Assembly: GCF_900163695.1 (NCBI RefSeq)
Contig: NZ_FUIC01000004.1
Span: forward strand, 1 to 50,303
Direction of reading: 5' to 3'
DNA length: 50,303 bases
DNA from: Gulosibacter sp. 10
Lineage (GTDB): Bacteria > Actinomycetota > Actinomycetes > Actinomycetales > Microbacteriaceae
The notes beneath the pieces were generated by a model. The model ran no database searches and had not been told where the DNA came from. It was given only the letters and a program-made list of their open reading frames with translations. Position numbers and translations under genes: made by a program. Below, one piece after another: positions 7,886 through 16,831 of this stretch; the first letter of the stretch is position 1, and each line of letters begins with the position of its first letter.

Positions 7886-9340
7886 TTACTCGGATCCGGG
7901 GGCGGCGGATCCGCCTTCCGCCGAGGCGCTCGCCGCCGACTCGGCCGCCTTCGTGCCGGGCCGGTTCTTCGCCGTCCAGCCCTCGACGTTCCGCTGCGGG
8001 GCGACGTTCACCGCGAGCGCGCCCGCGGGCACGTCCTTGCGGATGGAGGTGCCGGCGCCGGTGTAGGCACCATCGCCCACCGTGACGGGGGCGATGAGCA
8101 CGTTGTCGGAGCCGATCTTCACGTCGCGGCCGACGACGGTGCGGTGCTTGTTCACGCCGTCGTAGTTCGCGGTGATGCTGCCGGCGCCGAGGTTGGAGCC
8201 CTCGCCGATCTCGGCGTCGCCCACGTAGGAGAGGTGGGGCACCTTGGCCCCCGCCCCGAGGGTGGAGTTCTTCGTCTCGACGAAGGCGCCGACCTTGCCG
8301 CCGGCGCCGACCACGGTGTTGGCGCGCAGGTAGCTCCACGGGCCGATGGTCGCGCGCTCGCCGATCACCGAGAGGGTCGCGTCGGTGCGCTTGACGGTGG
8401 CGCCTGCGCCGACCTCGCAGTCCACGAGGGTCGTGTCGGGGCCGATGATCGCGTCCTCGGCGATCGTCGTCGCGCCGCGCAGCTGCGTGCCGGGCAGGAT
8501 CTCGACGTCGCGGCCGATCGTGACGTCGGCGTCGATCGTCGTGGTGTCGGGGTCGAGGATGGTCACGCCGTCCTTCATCCACCGGTCGAGGATGCGGCGG
8601 TTGTACTCGCGCGCGGTGGCGCCGAGCTGGGCGCGGTCGTTGATGCCCTGGACCAGCCAGGGGTCGGTGACGCCGAAGGCCGCGATGCGGCCGCCCTCGC
8701 GCTTGATGACCTTGGCGGTGTCGGTGAGGTACTTCTCGCCCTGCTCGTTGGCCTGGTCGACCTGGTCGAGGGCGCTGCGGCAGGCGCGCGCCGAGAACGC
8801 GTAGACGCCGGCGTTGATCTCGTTGATGCGGCGCTGCGCCTCGGAGGCGTCGCCGTGCTCGACGATCGACTCGAACACGCCGTCGGCGTCGCGCACGATG
8901 CGTCCGAAGCCGGTCGGGTCCTCGTAGAAGGCGCTGAGGAGGGTCAGGTCGTCGCGCTCCTCGCGGTGCGTCTCGAGCAGGCGGTTCACCGTCACGGAGT
9001 CGAGGAGCGGCACATCGCCCGAGAGCACCACGACATCGCCGTCGAAGCCCTCCGGCAGCGCGTCGAGGCCGACCTCGACGGCGCGCCCGGTGCCGGGGGT
9101 CTCGTCCTGGTCGGCGACGAGCACCTCGGGAGAGAGCTGGCGGATGGCCTCGACCACGCGGTCGCGCTCGTGCCGGACGACGGCGACGGTGTGCGTGGGC
9201 TGCAGCGCCGCCGCGGTGCGGAGCACGTGCCCGATCAGCGGGATCCCGCCCAGGGAGTGCAGCACCTTGGGGGTCTTCGACTTCATCCGAGTGCCCTTGC
9301 CGGCTGCCAGAATGATGATGGCGAGATTGTTATCGGTCAC
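7886..9340 (-). CDS. glmU: Bifunctional GlmU: GlcN-1-P acetyltransferase / GlcNAc-1-P uridyltransferase
   Basis: Makes UDP-GlcNAc for peptidoglycan in two steps. The 484-residue protein has an N-terminal nucleotidyltransferase domain with LAAGKGTRMKSKTPKVLH (residues 11-28) and the AYR-type metal and sugar loops. A left-handed beta-helix follows from about residue 260, with hexapeptide repeats such as GATIAEDAIIGPDT and the acetyltransferase stretch KNSTLGAGAKVPHLSYVGDA (His about 370) and NYDGVNKHRT. The C-terminal tail after about 460 is Ala/Ser rich. The GTG start (9338-9340) follows GGAGG by 5-6 bases. A tRNA-Gln gene lies 30 bases upstream on the same strand. Confidence 0.97.
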   Translation of the reverse strand: MTDNNLAIIILAAGKGTRMKSKTPKVLHSLGGIPLIGHVLRTAAALQPTHTVAVVRHERDRVVEAIRQLSPEVLVADQDETPGTGRAVEVGLDALPEGFDGDVVVLSGDVPLLDSVTVNRLLETHREERDDLTLLSAFYEDPTGFGRIVRDADGVFESIVEHGDASEAQRRINEINAGVYAFSARACRSALDQVDQANEQGEKYLTDTAKVIKREGGRIAAFGVTDPWLVQGINDRAQLGATAREYNRRILDRWMKDGVTILDPDTTTIDADVTIGRDVEILPGTQLRGATTIAEDAIIGPDTTLVDCEVGAGATVKRTDATLSVIGERATIGPWSYLRANTVVGAGGKVGAFVETKNSTLGAGAKVPHLSYVGDAEIGEGSNLGAGSITANYDGVNKHRTVVGRDVKIGSDNVLIAPVTVGDGAYTGAGTSIRKDVPAGALAVNVAPQRNVEGWTAKNRPGTKAAESAASASAEGGSAAPGSE

Positions 9341-9370
9341 AAGTCCTCCAGTCGGCGGTCACTCGTCGCG

Positions 9371-9442
9371 TTCCTCCCCCAGGATTCGAACCTGGACCTC
9401 ACAGCTCCAAAGGCTGTCGTGCTGCCGTTACACCAAGGAGGA
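9371..9442 (-). tRNA. tRNA-Gln, anticodon UUG
   Basis: A 72-nt cloverleaf on the minus strand. The 5' acceptor TCCTCCT pairs with GGGAGGA (last pair T-G), the anticodon arm is ACAGC-CTTTGGA-GCTGT with anticodon TTG, and the T-arm is CCAGG-TTCGAAT-CCTGG. The discriminator base is A and no CCA is encoded. It lies just upstream of glmU. Confidence 0.95.
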
Positions 9443-9543
9443 TCGGTTTCAACCCCACCAGTCTGCCATGACTTCGGGGGCCGCATGTCGACCCGGCCGC
9501 GGCCGCGCGGACGCCGGGCCCGGCCTGCGCCATAATGAAAGGC

Positions 9544-10059
9544 ATGTCTACGCCTGAAAACGATGCGGTCGATGCCATCGTTCGCGAGTGGTCCACCGTC
9601 CGCTCGGATCTCGACGCGACCCCGCTGGAGATCTTTTCTCGCGTGAAGCGGATCGCGAAGCAGCTCGATCAGATGCGCCGCCGGGCCTTCGCGCAGGCGG
9701 GGCTCGAGCCCTCCGAGTTCGACGTGCTCTCGGCGCTGCGCCGCTCGGGCGAGCCCTTCGCCCTGACGCCCAAGCAGCTGCTGGCCACCAACCTCGTCTC
9801 CTCGGGCACCATGACCAACCGCATCGACCGGCTCGTGCGCCGCGGCCTGGTCACGCGCCGGAACGACCCGGCCGACGGCCGGAGCATCCTCGTGCGCATG
9901 ACCCCGCACGGGATCGCGCTCGTGGACGAGGCCATCGACCTGCTGCTCGCGGACGAGGAACGGCTTCTCGCCGACCTGCCGTCCGAGGACGTGGCGGCGC
10001 TCTCGCGGGGCCTGCGCACCCTCGCGATCCACATGGGCGCGACGGATTCGGAGTTCTGA
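9544..10059 (+). CDS. MarR-family transcriptional regulator
   Basis: A 171-residue winged-helix regulator. The winged helix runs from about residue 55 to 125: SEFDVLSALRRSGEP, then LLATNLVSSGTMTNRIDRLVRRGLVTR as the recognition region and RNDPADGRSILVRMTPHG as the wing. These are close matches to MarR family proteins. The start could also be the ATG at 9535, three codons earlier. I prefer 9544 because a CATAAT box lies 7 bases before it, as expected for a leaderless transcript, and neither start has a well-spaced ribosome binding site. The ABC-F gene follows after 3 bases, so the regulator may control it; ligand unknown. Confidence 0.88.
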   Translation: MSTPENDAVDAIVREWSTVRSDLDATPLEIFSRVKRIAKQLDQMRRRAFAQAGLEPSEFDVLSALRRSGEPFALTPKQLLATNLVSSGTMTNRIDRLVRRGLVTRRNDPADGRSILVRMTPHGIALVDEAIDLLLADEERLLADLPSEDVAALSRGLRTLAIHMGATDSEF

Positions 10060-10062
10060 GGC

Positions 10063-11868
10063 ATGGCCCATCTTCTCGGCGCGGAGCGCATCTCGCTGGA
10101 GTACCCCACGAAGACGGTGTTCGAGGACGTCACCGTCGGCATCGGCGAGGGCGACCGGATCGGCATCGTCGGCCGCAACGGCGACGGCAAGTCCACGTTC
10201 CTCAAGATCATCGCCGGAAGGCTCGAGCCCGACGACGGCCAGGTGACGGTGCGCGGCGGCACCGCCATCGGGATGCTCGACCAGTCCGACGCGGTCGACC
10301 CGGAGCTGACCGTCCGAACCGCGATCGTCGGCGACCTCGACGAGCACGAGTGGGCGGGCGACCCGCGCATCCGCGACATCATCCGCGGGCTCGCGAAGGA
10401 CCTCGACTGGGATGCGCGGCTCGGCGACCTCTCGGGCGGGCAGCGCCGACGCGTGGCGCTCGCGCAGCTGCTCATCGGGGAATGGGACATCCTGCTGCTC
10501 GACGAGCCGACGAACCACCTCGACATCGAGGGGGTCTCGTGGCTCGCGCAGCACCTGAACGCCCGCTGGGGCAGGAACGACGGCGCGCTCGTGGTTGTGA
10601 CGCACGACCGCTGGTTCCTCGACGCGGTGTGCAACAAGACGTGGGAGGTGCACGACGGCGTCATCGAGCCCTTCGAGGGCGGCTACGCGGCGTACATCCT
10701 GCAGCGCGTCGAGCGCGACCGGCAAGCCGCGGCGGCCGAGCAGAAGCGGCAGAACCTCATGCGCAAGGAGCTCGCGTGGCTGCGGCGCGGCGCGCCCGCG
10801 CGCACCTCGAAGCCGAAGTTCCGCATCGAGGCCGCGAACTCCCTCATCGCGGATGTGCCGCCCGTGCGCGACGGCGTCGAGCTCGTGCAGCTCGCGACGG
10901 CGCGCCTGGGCAAGGACGTGGTGGACCTCGTGGACGCGGGCGTCTCCTTCGACGGGAAGCGCGTGCTGCACGACATCACGTGGCGGCTCGCGCCCGGCGA
11001 GCGCACCGGCGTCCTCGGCGTCAACGGCGCGGGCAAGTCCACGCTGCTGGACCTCGTGTCGGGCGATCTGGCGCCCACCGAGGGCCGGGTCAAGCACGGC
11101 AAGACCGTGAAGATCGCGAAGCTCACCCAGCAGCTCGACGAGCTCGCGGAGGTCGAGCAGGACAAGGTGTTCGAGATCATCGCCCGGCAGAAGCGCAGCT
11201 ACCGCGCGGCCGGGCAGGAGTTCTCGCCCTCGCAGATGCTCGAGCGGCTCGGCTTCGCGTCGGTGCAGCTGCAGACCCCGGTGAAGGACCTCTCGGGCGG
11301 CCAGCGCCGGCGGCTGCAGCTGCTGCTCATCCTGCTCGACGAGCCGAACGTGCTCATCCTGGACGAGCCGACGAACGACCTCGACACCGACATGCTCGCG
11401 GCCATGGAGGACCTTCTCGACACCTGGCCCGGCACCCTCATCGTCGTCTCCCACGACCGCTACCTCATCGAGCGCGTCACCGACCAGCAGTACGCCGTGC
11501 TCGACGGCGGCCTGCGGCACCTCCCCGGCGGCGTGGACGAGTACCTGCGGTTGCGCGAGGCGCAGGAGCGGGGCGCTGCGAGCGCCGTCCGCGCCTCGTC
11601 CGATGCTTCCGCCGCGCCTGCCCCGTCCGGCTCCTCCCCCGGGCTCTCGGGCGCCGCGGCGCATGCGGCGCGCAAGGAGGTGAGCGCGATCGAGCGCAAG
11701 CTCGAGAAGCTCGCCGGGCGGGCCGAGGCGCTGCACGGGCGGATGGCGGCGCACGATCAGAGCGATTTCGAGGGCCTCGGCGCGCTCACCGCCGAGCTGC
11801 AGGCCGTGGAGGCCGAGACCGAGTCGCTCGAGGAGCGGTGGCTGGAGCTCTCGGACTCGCTGGAGTAG
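10063..11868 (+). CDS. ABC-F family ATPase (two ATP-binding domains, no membrane domain)
   Basis: A 601-residue soluble ABC-F protein. Members of this family act at the ribosome, in translation regulation or antibiotic protection, not in transport. Domain 1 has Walker A GRNGDGKST (about 37-45), signature LSGGQRRRVALAQ and Walker B LLLLDEPTNHLDI. An Arg/Lys-rich linker (about 215-260) follows. Domain 2 has Walker A GVNGAGKST (about 321-329), signature LSGGQRRRLQ and LILDEPTNDLD. A low-complexity Ala/Ser stretch and a charged coiled coil (about 530-601) end it, as in Uup-like members. It lies 3 bases after the MarR gene. Which ABC-F subgroup it belongs to is not certain. Confidence 0.93.
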   Translation: MAHLLGAERISLEYPTKTVFEDVTVGIGEGDRIGIVGRNGDGKSTFLKIIAGRLEPDDGQVTVRGGTAIGMLDQSDAVDPELTVRTAIVGDLDEHEWAGDPRIRDIIRGLAKDLDWDARLGDLSGGQRRRVALAQLLIGEWDILLLDEPTNHLDIEGVSWLAQHLNARWGRNDGALVVVTHDRWFLDAVCNKTWEVHDGVIEPFEGGYAAYILQRVERDRQAAAAEQKRQNLMRKELAWLRRGAPARTSKPKFRIEAANSLIADVPPVRDGVELVQLATARLGKDVVDLVDAGVSFDGKRVLHDITWRLAPGERTGVLGVNGAGKSTLLDLVSGDLAPTEGRVKHGKTVKIAKLTQQLDELAEVEQDKVFEIIARQKRSYRAAGQEFSPSQMLERLGFASVQLQTPVKDLSGGQRRRLQLLLILLDEPNVLILDEPTNDLDTDMLAAMEDLLDTWPGTLIVVSHDRYLIERVTDQQYAVLDGGLRHLPGGVDEYLRLREAQERGAASAVRASSDASAAPAPSGSSPGLSGAAAHAARKEVSAIERKLEKLAGRAEALHGRMAAHDQSDFEGLGALTAELQAVEAETESLEERWLELSDSLE

Positions 11869-11963
11869 CGGGCCGCCTCGCGCTTCGACGTGCACCTCGG
11901 CACCGCCGGCGCGCAGCGCCCTCCGTCCATGGGCGTCGTGCACGCTGCGGGCGAAGCACTGCC

Positions 11964-12470
11964 TCACACGTTCACGTGCACCTCGAAGCCGAACTGCTCG
12001 AGCGCGGGGCTGATCGGCTCCTCGATCGGGCTGCGCGAGTCGTCCTCGAACAGGACGTACCAGCGCCCGTCCTCGGCCTGCCCGATCGCGTAGGTGATGG
12101 AGTTGTCCTCGTCGCCGACCTCGGCCTGCTCCTCCCAGTAGGGGGACGGGTCCTCCTCGTAGACGAACAGCTCCGCCGAGTGGTAGGCGTACGCGTCCTC
12201 CTGCGAGATGCCCGTGCAGTAGTGGAGCGTGCCGTCGATCGCGTCGGGGCCGCCCCGCTTACTCGTCCCGTTGCCGTCGGTCCAGTTCGATTCGCCGCAG
12301 AGCGCGTCCATCCACTCCTCCGGCGTCCCCTGGAGCCGGCCGGCCGCGGCCGTCGTCTCCTCGGCGTCCGTCTCCGCGCGGTCCTGCCGCTCGGAGTCGT
12401 CGGCCGCCGAGCAGCCGGCGAGGGCGAGCAGCGCCAGCGCTGCGATGGGCGTGAGACGGCGCACGGTCAT
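11964..12470 (-). CDS. Secreted lipoprotein of unknown function
   Basis: A 168-residue protein with a short basic N-terminus, a hydrophobic stretch and the lipobox LALAGC, placing the lipid-modified Cys at residue 20. An acidic, low-complexity linker (about 23-45) precedes a small domain with a pair of Cys (CGES and HYCTG) that may form a disulfide. The ATG follows an AGGAG site at proper distance. It converges with the ABC-F gene and is divergent from the MFS gene. I do not recognise the mature domain; it should be on the outer face of the membrane. Confidence 0.85.
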   Translation of the reverse strand: MTVRRLTPIAALALLALAGCSAADDSERQDRAETDAEETTAAAGRLQGTPEEWMDALCGESNWTDGNGTSKRGGPDAIDGTLHYCTGISQEDAYAYHSAELFVYEEDPSPYWEEQAEVGDEDNSITYAIGQAEDGRWYVLFEDDSRSPIEEPISPALEQFGFEVHVNV

Positions 12471-12623
12471 GAGGACTCCTGGGGGGTGGCGCGAGCGGAT
12501 TGCGCCTCAGCGTAGGGCACCCCGACGCCGATGAAGCGCGACGTTGGAGGAAAGCGACAGCCACGGGACCGGATATCCGGAGATTGCCGGAATCACGACT
12601 CCATGGTTAACTCTGAACTGCCT

Positions 12624-12637
12624 TCAGTATTGACTGA
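12624..12637. promoter_or_regulatory. Possible operator upstream of the first MFS gene
   Basis: TCAGT and ACTGA arms separated by ATTG form a small dyad 35 bases upstream of the MFS start, in a locally A+T-richer stretch that contains a TTGACT hexamer. It could bind a TetR- or MarR-type repressor, but no cognate regulator gene is adjacent. Weak evidence. Confidence 0.3.
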
Positions 12638-12671
12638 GGCGACCCTGAATCACCGTGAGAGGAAGCCGCGG

Positions 12672-13904
12672 ATGACCTCGACCGAGACGAAGCCCGCGCC
12701 GCAGATCAGGCTCGTGATGACCGCGGCGTTCCTCGCCTTCCTGGCGCAGATGACGCTCAACCCGATCATCGCCCCGCTCTCGCGGGAGGTCGGCCTCGCG
12801 GAATGGCAGGTGGGCGTCACCATCAGCACCGCGGCCGTGATGGTCGTGCTCACCGCGCAGCCGTGGGGCCGCAGCTCGCAATCGCTCGGGCGCAAGCGGG
12901 TCCTCGTCCTCGCCTTCGCGCTCGGCGGTGCGACGACGGGCGCGTTCGCACTCGTCGCGGGCCTCGGCATGGCGGGCGCGCTGACCGGCACCGCGCTGTT
13001 CCTGCTCTTCGTGGCGCTGCGGGGCATCGGCTTCGGCGTGGCGATCGCGGCGGTGCAGCCGACCGCCCAGGCCTACATCGCCGACATCACCGACGACGAG
13101 GCGACCCGGGTCAAGGGCATGGCCGGCATCGGTGCGGCCCAGGGCATCGCCCAGGTGGCCGGCGCCGTCGCCGGCGGGCTCCTCGCGGCGCTCGGGCTGC
13201 TCGCGCCCGTCATCGCGGTGCCGATCATGCTCCTCCTCGGCCTGCTGCTCGTGCTGCTGCGGCTCCGCCCGGAGGACCGCACCTCGCTGATCGAGAAGCC
13301 GGTGCGGGTGCGTGCGACCGACGGGCGGGTGTGGCCCTTCCTGCTCGCCGGCTTCGGCATGTTCACGGCGCTCGGATTCATCCAGATCGTCACCGGCTTC
13401 CTCGTGCAGGATCGTCTCGGGCTCGACACCCGGACGGCGGGCGTGCTCACCGGGGCGGCGCTGCTCGCCGCCGGCGTCGGCATGATCCTCGCGCAGACGA
13501 TCGTCGTCCCGAAGTCCCGATGGGGGCCGGCCGCCCTGCTGCGAGCGGGCGGCGCCACCGCGCTCCTCGGCTTCCTGCTGCTCATCCCGGACCTCGGCCC
13601 GGTCTCGCTGTTCGGCGCGATCGCCCTCATCGGGCTCGGCCTCGGCACCGCCATGCCCGGCTACACGGCCGGCCCCACCCTGCTCGTCTCCCGCGAGGAG
13701 CAGGGCGGCCTCGCCGGAGTGATCGCCGCGAACATGGGCCTGACCTTCGTGGTCGCGCCCACCGCGAGCACGCTGCTGTACGGCGTGTGGGAGCCGCTGC
13801 CGGTCATCGTCGCCGCCGCGATCATGGCCGCCGTCACCGCCTTCGTGCTCGCGCACCCGCGCTTCCGCCGGATCCCCGCCGCCGACGGAGCACCCGCCGT
13901 CTGA
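12672..13904 (+). CDS. MFS transporter (drug-efflux type)
   Basis: A 410-residue protein with about 12 hydrophobic segments, the normal size of the major facilitator superfamily. A motif A-like loop GRSSQSLGRKRVL follows the second segment (about 59-71). A Pro/Gly-rich fifth-segment region, GAAQGIAQVAGAVAGG, resembles the antiporter motif C of drug exporters. The open frame extends upstream to 12531, but I start at the ATG at 12672 because a GAGAGGAAG site lies before it and the extension is hydrophilic and atypical. It is divergent from the lipoprotein gene. Substrate unknown. Confidence 0.88.
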   Translation: MTSTETKPAPQIRLVMTAAFLAFLAQMTLNPIIAPLSREVGLAEWQVGVTISTAAVMVVLTAQPWGRSSQSLGRKRVLVLAFALGGATTGAFALVAGLGMAGALTGTALFLLFVALRGIGFGVAIAAVQPTAQAYIADITDDEATRVKGMAGIGAAQGIAQVAGAVAGGLLAALGLLAPVIAVPIMLLLGLLLVLLRLRPEDRTSLIEKPVRVRATDGRVWPFLLAGFGMFTALGFIQIVTGFLVQDRLGLDTRTAGVLTGAALLAAGVGMILAQTIVVPKSRWGPAALLRAGGATALLGFLLLIPDLGPVSLFGAIALIGLGLGTAMPGYTAGPTLLVSREEQGGLAGVIAANMGLTFVVAPTASTLLYGVWEPLPVIVAAAIMAAVTAFVLAHPRFRRIPAADGAPAV

Positions 13905-13935
13905 GGGCGACCGCCGCGTTCCTCCGCGTCCCCGC

Positions 13936-13966
13936 TTGACCATGCCGTGACGGCATGGTCTGCAAT
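13936..13966 (+). promoter_or_regulatory. MerR-type promoter and operator
   Basis: TTGACC (13936-13941) and TGCAAT (13961-13966) are separated by 19 bp. The overlong spacer is filled by a dyad, ACCATGCCG-TGA-CGGCATGGT (13939-13959), with perfect 9-bp arms. Long spacer plus spacer dyad is the hallmark of promoters untwisted by MerR-family activators. The MerR gene at 15226 in the same operon is the obvious candidate. The -10 ends 6 bases before the ATG at 13973, so the message should be leaderless. Confidence 0.85.
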
Positions 13967-13972
13967 GGCCCC

Positions 13973-15223
13973 ATGAATCGAACGACATGGGTCTATCTGG
14001 GGTCGTACAGCCTGTCGCTGCTGGGAAACGGGATCGCCTCGGTCCTGTTCCCGCTGCTCGTGCTGGCCAGGACCGGCGACGTCCTCGCCGCGGGCGTGCT
14101 CGCCTCAGTCACCGCCGCCGTCGCGGCGATCGCGGGCGTGCTCGCCGGCATCGTGATCGACCGGGTCAACCGGCGCACGGTGTCGATCATCAGCGACGTG
14201 CTCTCGGCGGCGTCGATCGCCGCGCTGCCCGTCGTGGATGCGCTGTGGGGTCTCGACCTCACCTGGTTCATCGCCCTCGGCGTGATCGGCGCGTTCGGCG
14301 ACATGCCGGGCATGACGGCCCGCGAGACGATGCTTCCCCGCCTCGTGCGGCTGCAGGGCGGCGGACCGGGCGCCCTGGAACGGCTGGTCGGCCTGCGGGA
14401 ATCGCTGTCCGCGGCGCTCATGCTGATCGGCCCCGGCGTCGGCGGGCTCCTCGTCTGGCTCATGGGCGTCGGGGCCGGCACGCTGCTCGTCACCGCCGGC
14501 ACGAGCCTCGCCGCCGCGCTCCTGTCGTTCGCGATGACGTCGCGCATCGGCGCGATCGACGCCGACGGGGATGCGCCGGCGCGCGGAGGCGTGCGCGGCG
14601 TCCTCGTCGATCTGGTCGCCGGCTGGCGCTTCCTGCTGGGCAGCAGGCTCGTGCTCGGCGCCACCGTGCTGACGGCCGTGTTCGTCGCCGCGATCGCGGC
14701 ACTCCAGGCCACGATCCTGCCGGCCTATTTCACGGCCGAGCGGCTGCCCGAGCTGAGCGGATTCGCCGCCACCGGCATCGCGCTGGGCAGCCTGTTCGGC
14801 GCGGGGATCTACGCCGCGGCGTCCGGCCGGATGCGCCGACGCACGTGGTTCGTGAACGGCATGATCGGCACGGCGCTCGGGTTCGCAGCCATCGGCACGA
14901 TGGCCGCCCCGTGGGCGGTGCTGGCGGCGTCGGTGTTCATCGGCCTCGCGAACAGCCCGCTCTCGGCCGTGCTGGGAGTGGCGACGATCGAGGCGACGCC
15001 CGACCCGCTGCGCGGCCGCGTGCTCGGCGCGCAGAACGCGCTCATGCTCGCCGCCCCCGCGCTCACCTCCGCGCCGTTCGCCGCGCTGGCCGCGGGCGCC
15101 GGGCTGACCGCCGCCGGGCTCGGCATCGCCGCGCTCGTCGTCCTGTCCGCCGTCGTCTCGCTGAGCGTGCCGGCGTTCCGTACGCTGGACACGATCTCGC
15201 CGGACGCGGCGCAGGAGGACTGA
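13973..15223 (+). CDS. MFS transporter under MerR control
   Basis: A 416-residue protein with about 12 membrane segments. Motif A is visible as GIVIDRVNRRTVSIISD (about residues 58-74). The segment DMPGMTARETMLPRLV and the following helices resemble the macrolide-efflux/EntS-like branch of MFS, which exports small hydrophobic compounds. An in-frame ATG at 13955 exists but lies inside the MerR operator, so I use 13973, which sits 6 bases after the -10 box. The MerR gene begins 2 bases after the stop. This is a self-contained inducible efflux module; the inducer is unknown. Confidence 0.9.
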   Translation: MNRTTWVYLGSYSLSLLGNGIASVLFPLLVLARTGDVLAAGVLASVTAAVAAIAGVLAGIVIDRVNRRTVSIISDVLSAASIAALPVVDALWGLDLTWFIALGVIGAFGDMPGMTARETMLPRLVRLQGGGPGALERLVGLRESLSAALMLIGPGVGGLLVWLMGVGAGTLLVTAGTSLAAALLSFAMTSRIGAIDADGDAPARGGVRGVLVDLVAGWRFLLGSRLVLGATVLTAVFVAAIAALQATILPAYFTAERLPELSGFAATGIALGSLFGAGIYAAASGRMRRRTWFVNGMIGTALGFAAIGTMAAPWAVLAASVFIGLANSPLSAVLGVATIEATPDPLRGRVLGAQNALMLAAPALTSAPFAALAAGAGLTAAGLGIAALVVLSAVVSLSVPAFRTLDTISPDAAQED

Positions 15224-15225
15224 CC

Positions 15226-15966
15226 ATGGCGTGGAGCACGAGACAGCTCGCCGAGCTCACGGGGGTCACCCTGCGCTCGATCCGGCACTGGCACGAGATC
15301 GGCCTCCTCCCCGAGCCCGGCCGGCTGACGAACGGCTACAAGCAGTACACCGCCGAGCACCTCGTCCTGGCGCTGCGCATCAAGCGCCTGGCGGGGCTCG
15401 GGTTCGGCCTCGACGACATCGCGCGCATGCTCGAGTCCGAGACGCACGCCGGGCAGTCGCTGCTCGACCTGCGCGCCGAGCTCGCGGAGCGCATCGCCGA
15501 GCTCGAGCGCATCCGCGCCGATGTCGACGCCCTCGTCGACGGCGGCATCGCCCCCGACCTCTCGCCGGAGGCGCTGCTCGCCATGGAGGCGCTCGGCGCC
15601 GACCCCTCCTCCCGCAATGTCGCCATCGTCCTGGCCCACCTCATGCGCGGCGAGGATCTCGCAACGCTCGTCGACGTGCTCAACCGGGCGCCGGAGGAGT
15701 TCACGGCGCTCAACGAGCGCGTCCTCTCTCTCCCAGACGACGCCTCGGAGTCCGAATGCGCGGCGCTCGCCGAGCGGGCCGTGCTGATCATCGGGGGGTT
15801 CCTCGCCGAGCACGCGGATTCCTTCCCCGCGCTGGATTCGCCGAGCGGCGTCGATGCGGGCGCCCTGGCCCTCGAGGCGGTCGTGATCGACGACATGAAC
15901 CGCGCGCAGCGACGCGTCATGCAGCTCGTCTTCGACCGGCTCGACGGCTCGTTCCCCGCCGGCTGA
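15226..15966 (+). CDS. MerR-family transcriptional regulator
   Basis: A 246-residue regulator with the N-terminal MerR winged helix: STRQLAELTGVTLRSIRHWHE (about residues 4-24) and IGLLPEPGRLTNGYKQYT, then a helix LALRIKRLAGLGFGLDDIARML and a coiled-coil dimer helix (about 75-105). The C-terminal 130 residues are a helical effector domain with no Cys-metal motif, so it more likely senses an organic compound than a metal. AGGAGG precedes the ATG. It is probably co-transcribed with the MFS gene and so controls its own synthesis through the 13936-13966 site. Confidence 0.92.
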   Translation: MAWSTRQLAELTGVTLRSIRHWHEIGLLPEPGRLTNGYKQYTAEHLVLALRIKRLAGLGFGLDDIARMLESETHAGQSLLDLRAELAERIAELERIRADVDALVDGGIAPDLSPEALLAMEALGADPSSRNVAIVLAHLMRGEDLATLVDVLNRAPEEFTALNERVLSLPDDASESECAALAERAVLIIGGFLAEHADSFPALDSPSGVDAGALALEAVVIDDMNRAQRRVMQLVFDRLDGSFPAG

Positions 15967-15999
15967 CCCGCTCAGCCGACCGATCCCTCCCGCCCCGAC

Positions 16000-16758
16000 T
16001 CATCCGAGCGCGGCGTTCGCGAGCACGAGCGCGCCGATGCCCACGAGCACGCCGGCGGTGACGCGATGCAGGACCCGCTGCGGCATCCGCAGCGCGAGGC
16101 GGGCTCCGAGCAGCGCGCCCACGGCGGCCAGCGCGCCGATGAGGGTGCCCATCCCGTAGTCGATGCCTCCCTGGACGGCGTACCCCGCGGTCGCGCAGAG
16201 CACGAGCGGCAGCGAGACGAGCTGCGCCGCGGCGACGGCGGTGACAGCCGGGATGCCGATGATCAGCAGGATCGGGATGAGCAGCACCGGCCCGCCCGTG
16301 CCCGTGATCGCCGAGCAGAAGCCGATGAAGACGCCGAGCGAGACCGCCGCGAGCGCACCCATCCGCGGCCGCGCCGCGCCCTCCTCGGCCCGTCGCCGCT
16401 CCGCCCGCGCCCTGAAGCACAGGTGCCAGACGCCGGTGACGAGGGTGAAGACGCCGAGCGGCACGAGCGCGATCTCGCCGGGCAGCACCCCGTTCGCGAG
16501 GGCTCCCGCCACGGCCGCCGGGGCGGCGCCGAGCGCCAGCAGCCCCGTCATCCGCCGGTCCATGGCCGGGCTGCGCCCGTACACGATCGTGCCGACCGCG
16601 CACGTGAACAGGAAGCTCCACATGCTCGTGCCGGCCGCGTCGTGCGGTGTCATGCCGAACAGCCAGGTGAGCGCCGGCGGCAGCACCACCCCGCCCACGC
16701 CGACGCCGCCGACGAGCAGGCCGACGGCGAGGGCGAGCGGGACGAGAGCGAGGTGCAT
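16000..16758 (-). CDS. TauE/SafE-family membrane permease
   Basis: A 252-residue protein with about 8 hydrophobic segments in two repeats. Each repeat opens with a Gly-rich stretch typical of the family: GLLVGGVGVGGVVLPPAL (about 13-30) and GVFIGFCSAITGTGGPVL (about 137-154). The family (formerly DUF81) moves organic or inorganic anions such as sulfite, sulfoacetate or taurine products, but the substrate here is unknown. It is divergent from the MntR gene, 73 bases apart, and converges with the MerR gene. No ribosome binding site stands out at the ATG. Confidence 0.88.
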   Translation of the reverse strand: MHLALVPLALAVGLLVGGVGVGGVVLPPALTWLFGMTPHDAAGTSMWSFLFTCAVGTIVYGRSPAMDRRMTGLLALGAAPAAVAGALANGVLPGEIALVPLGVFTLVTGVWHLCFRARAERRRAEEGAARPRMGALAAVSLGVFIGFCSAITGTGGPVLLIPILLIIGIPAVTAVAAAQLVSLPLVLCATAGYAVQGGIDYGMGTLIGALAAVGALLGARLALRMPQRVLHRVTAGVLVGIGALVLANAALG

Positions 16759-16831
16759 CCGACCAGCTTGCCATCCCGCGCGCGGGGCCGACTACGGCGG
16801 GCCGAACTCCGGGCTTTGGTAGCCTTCGAGC

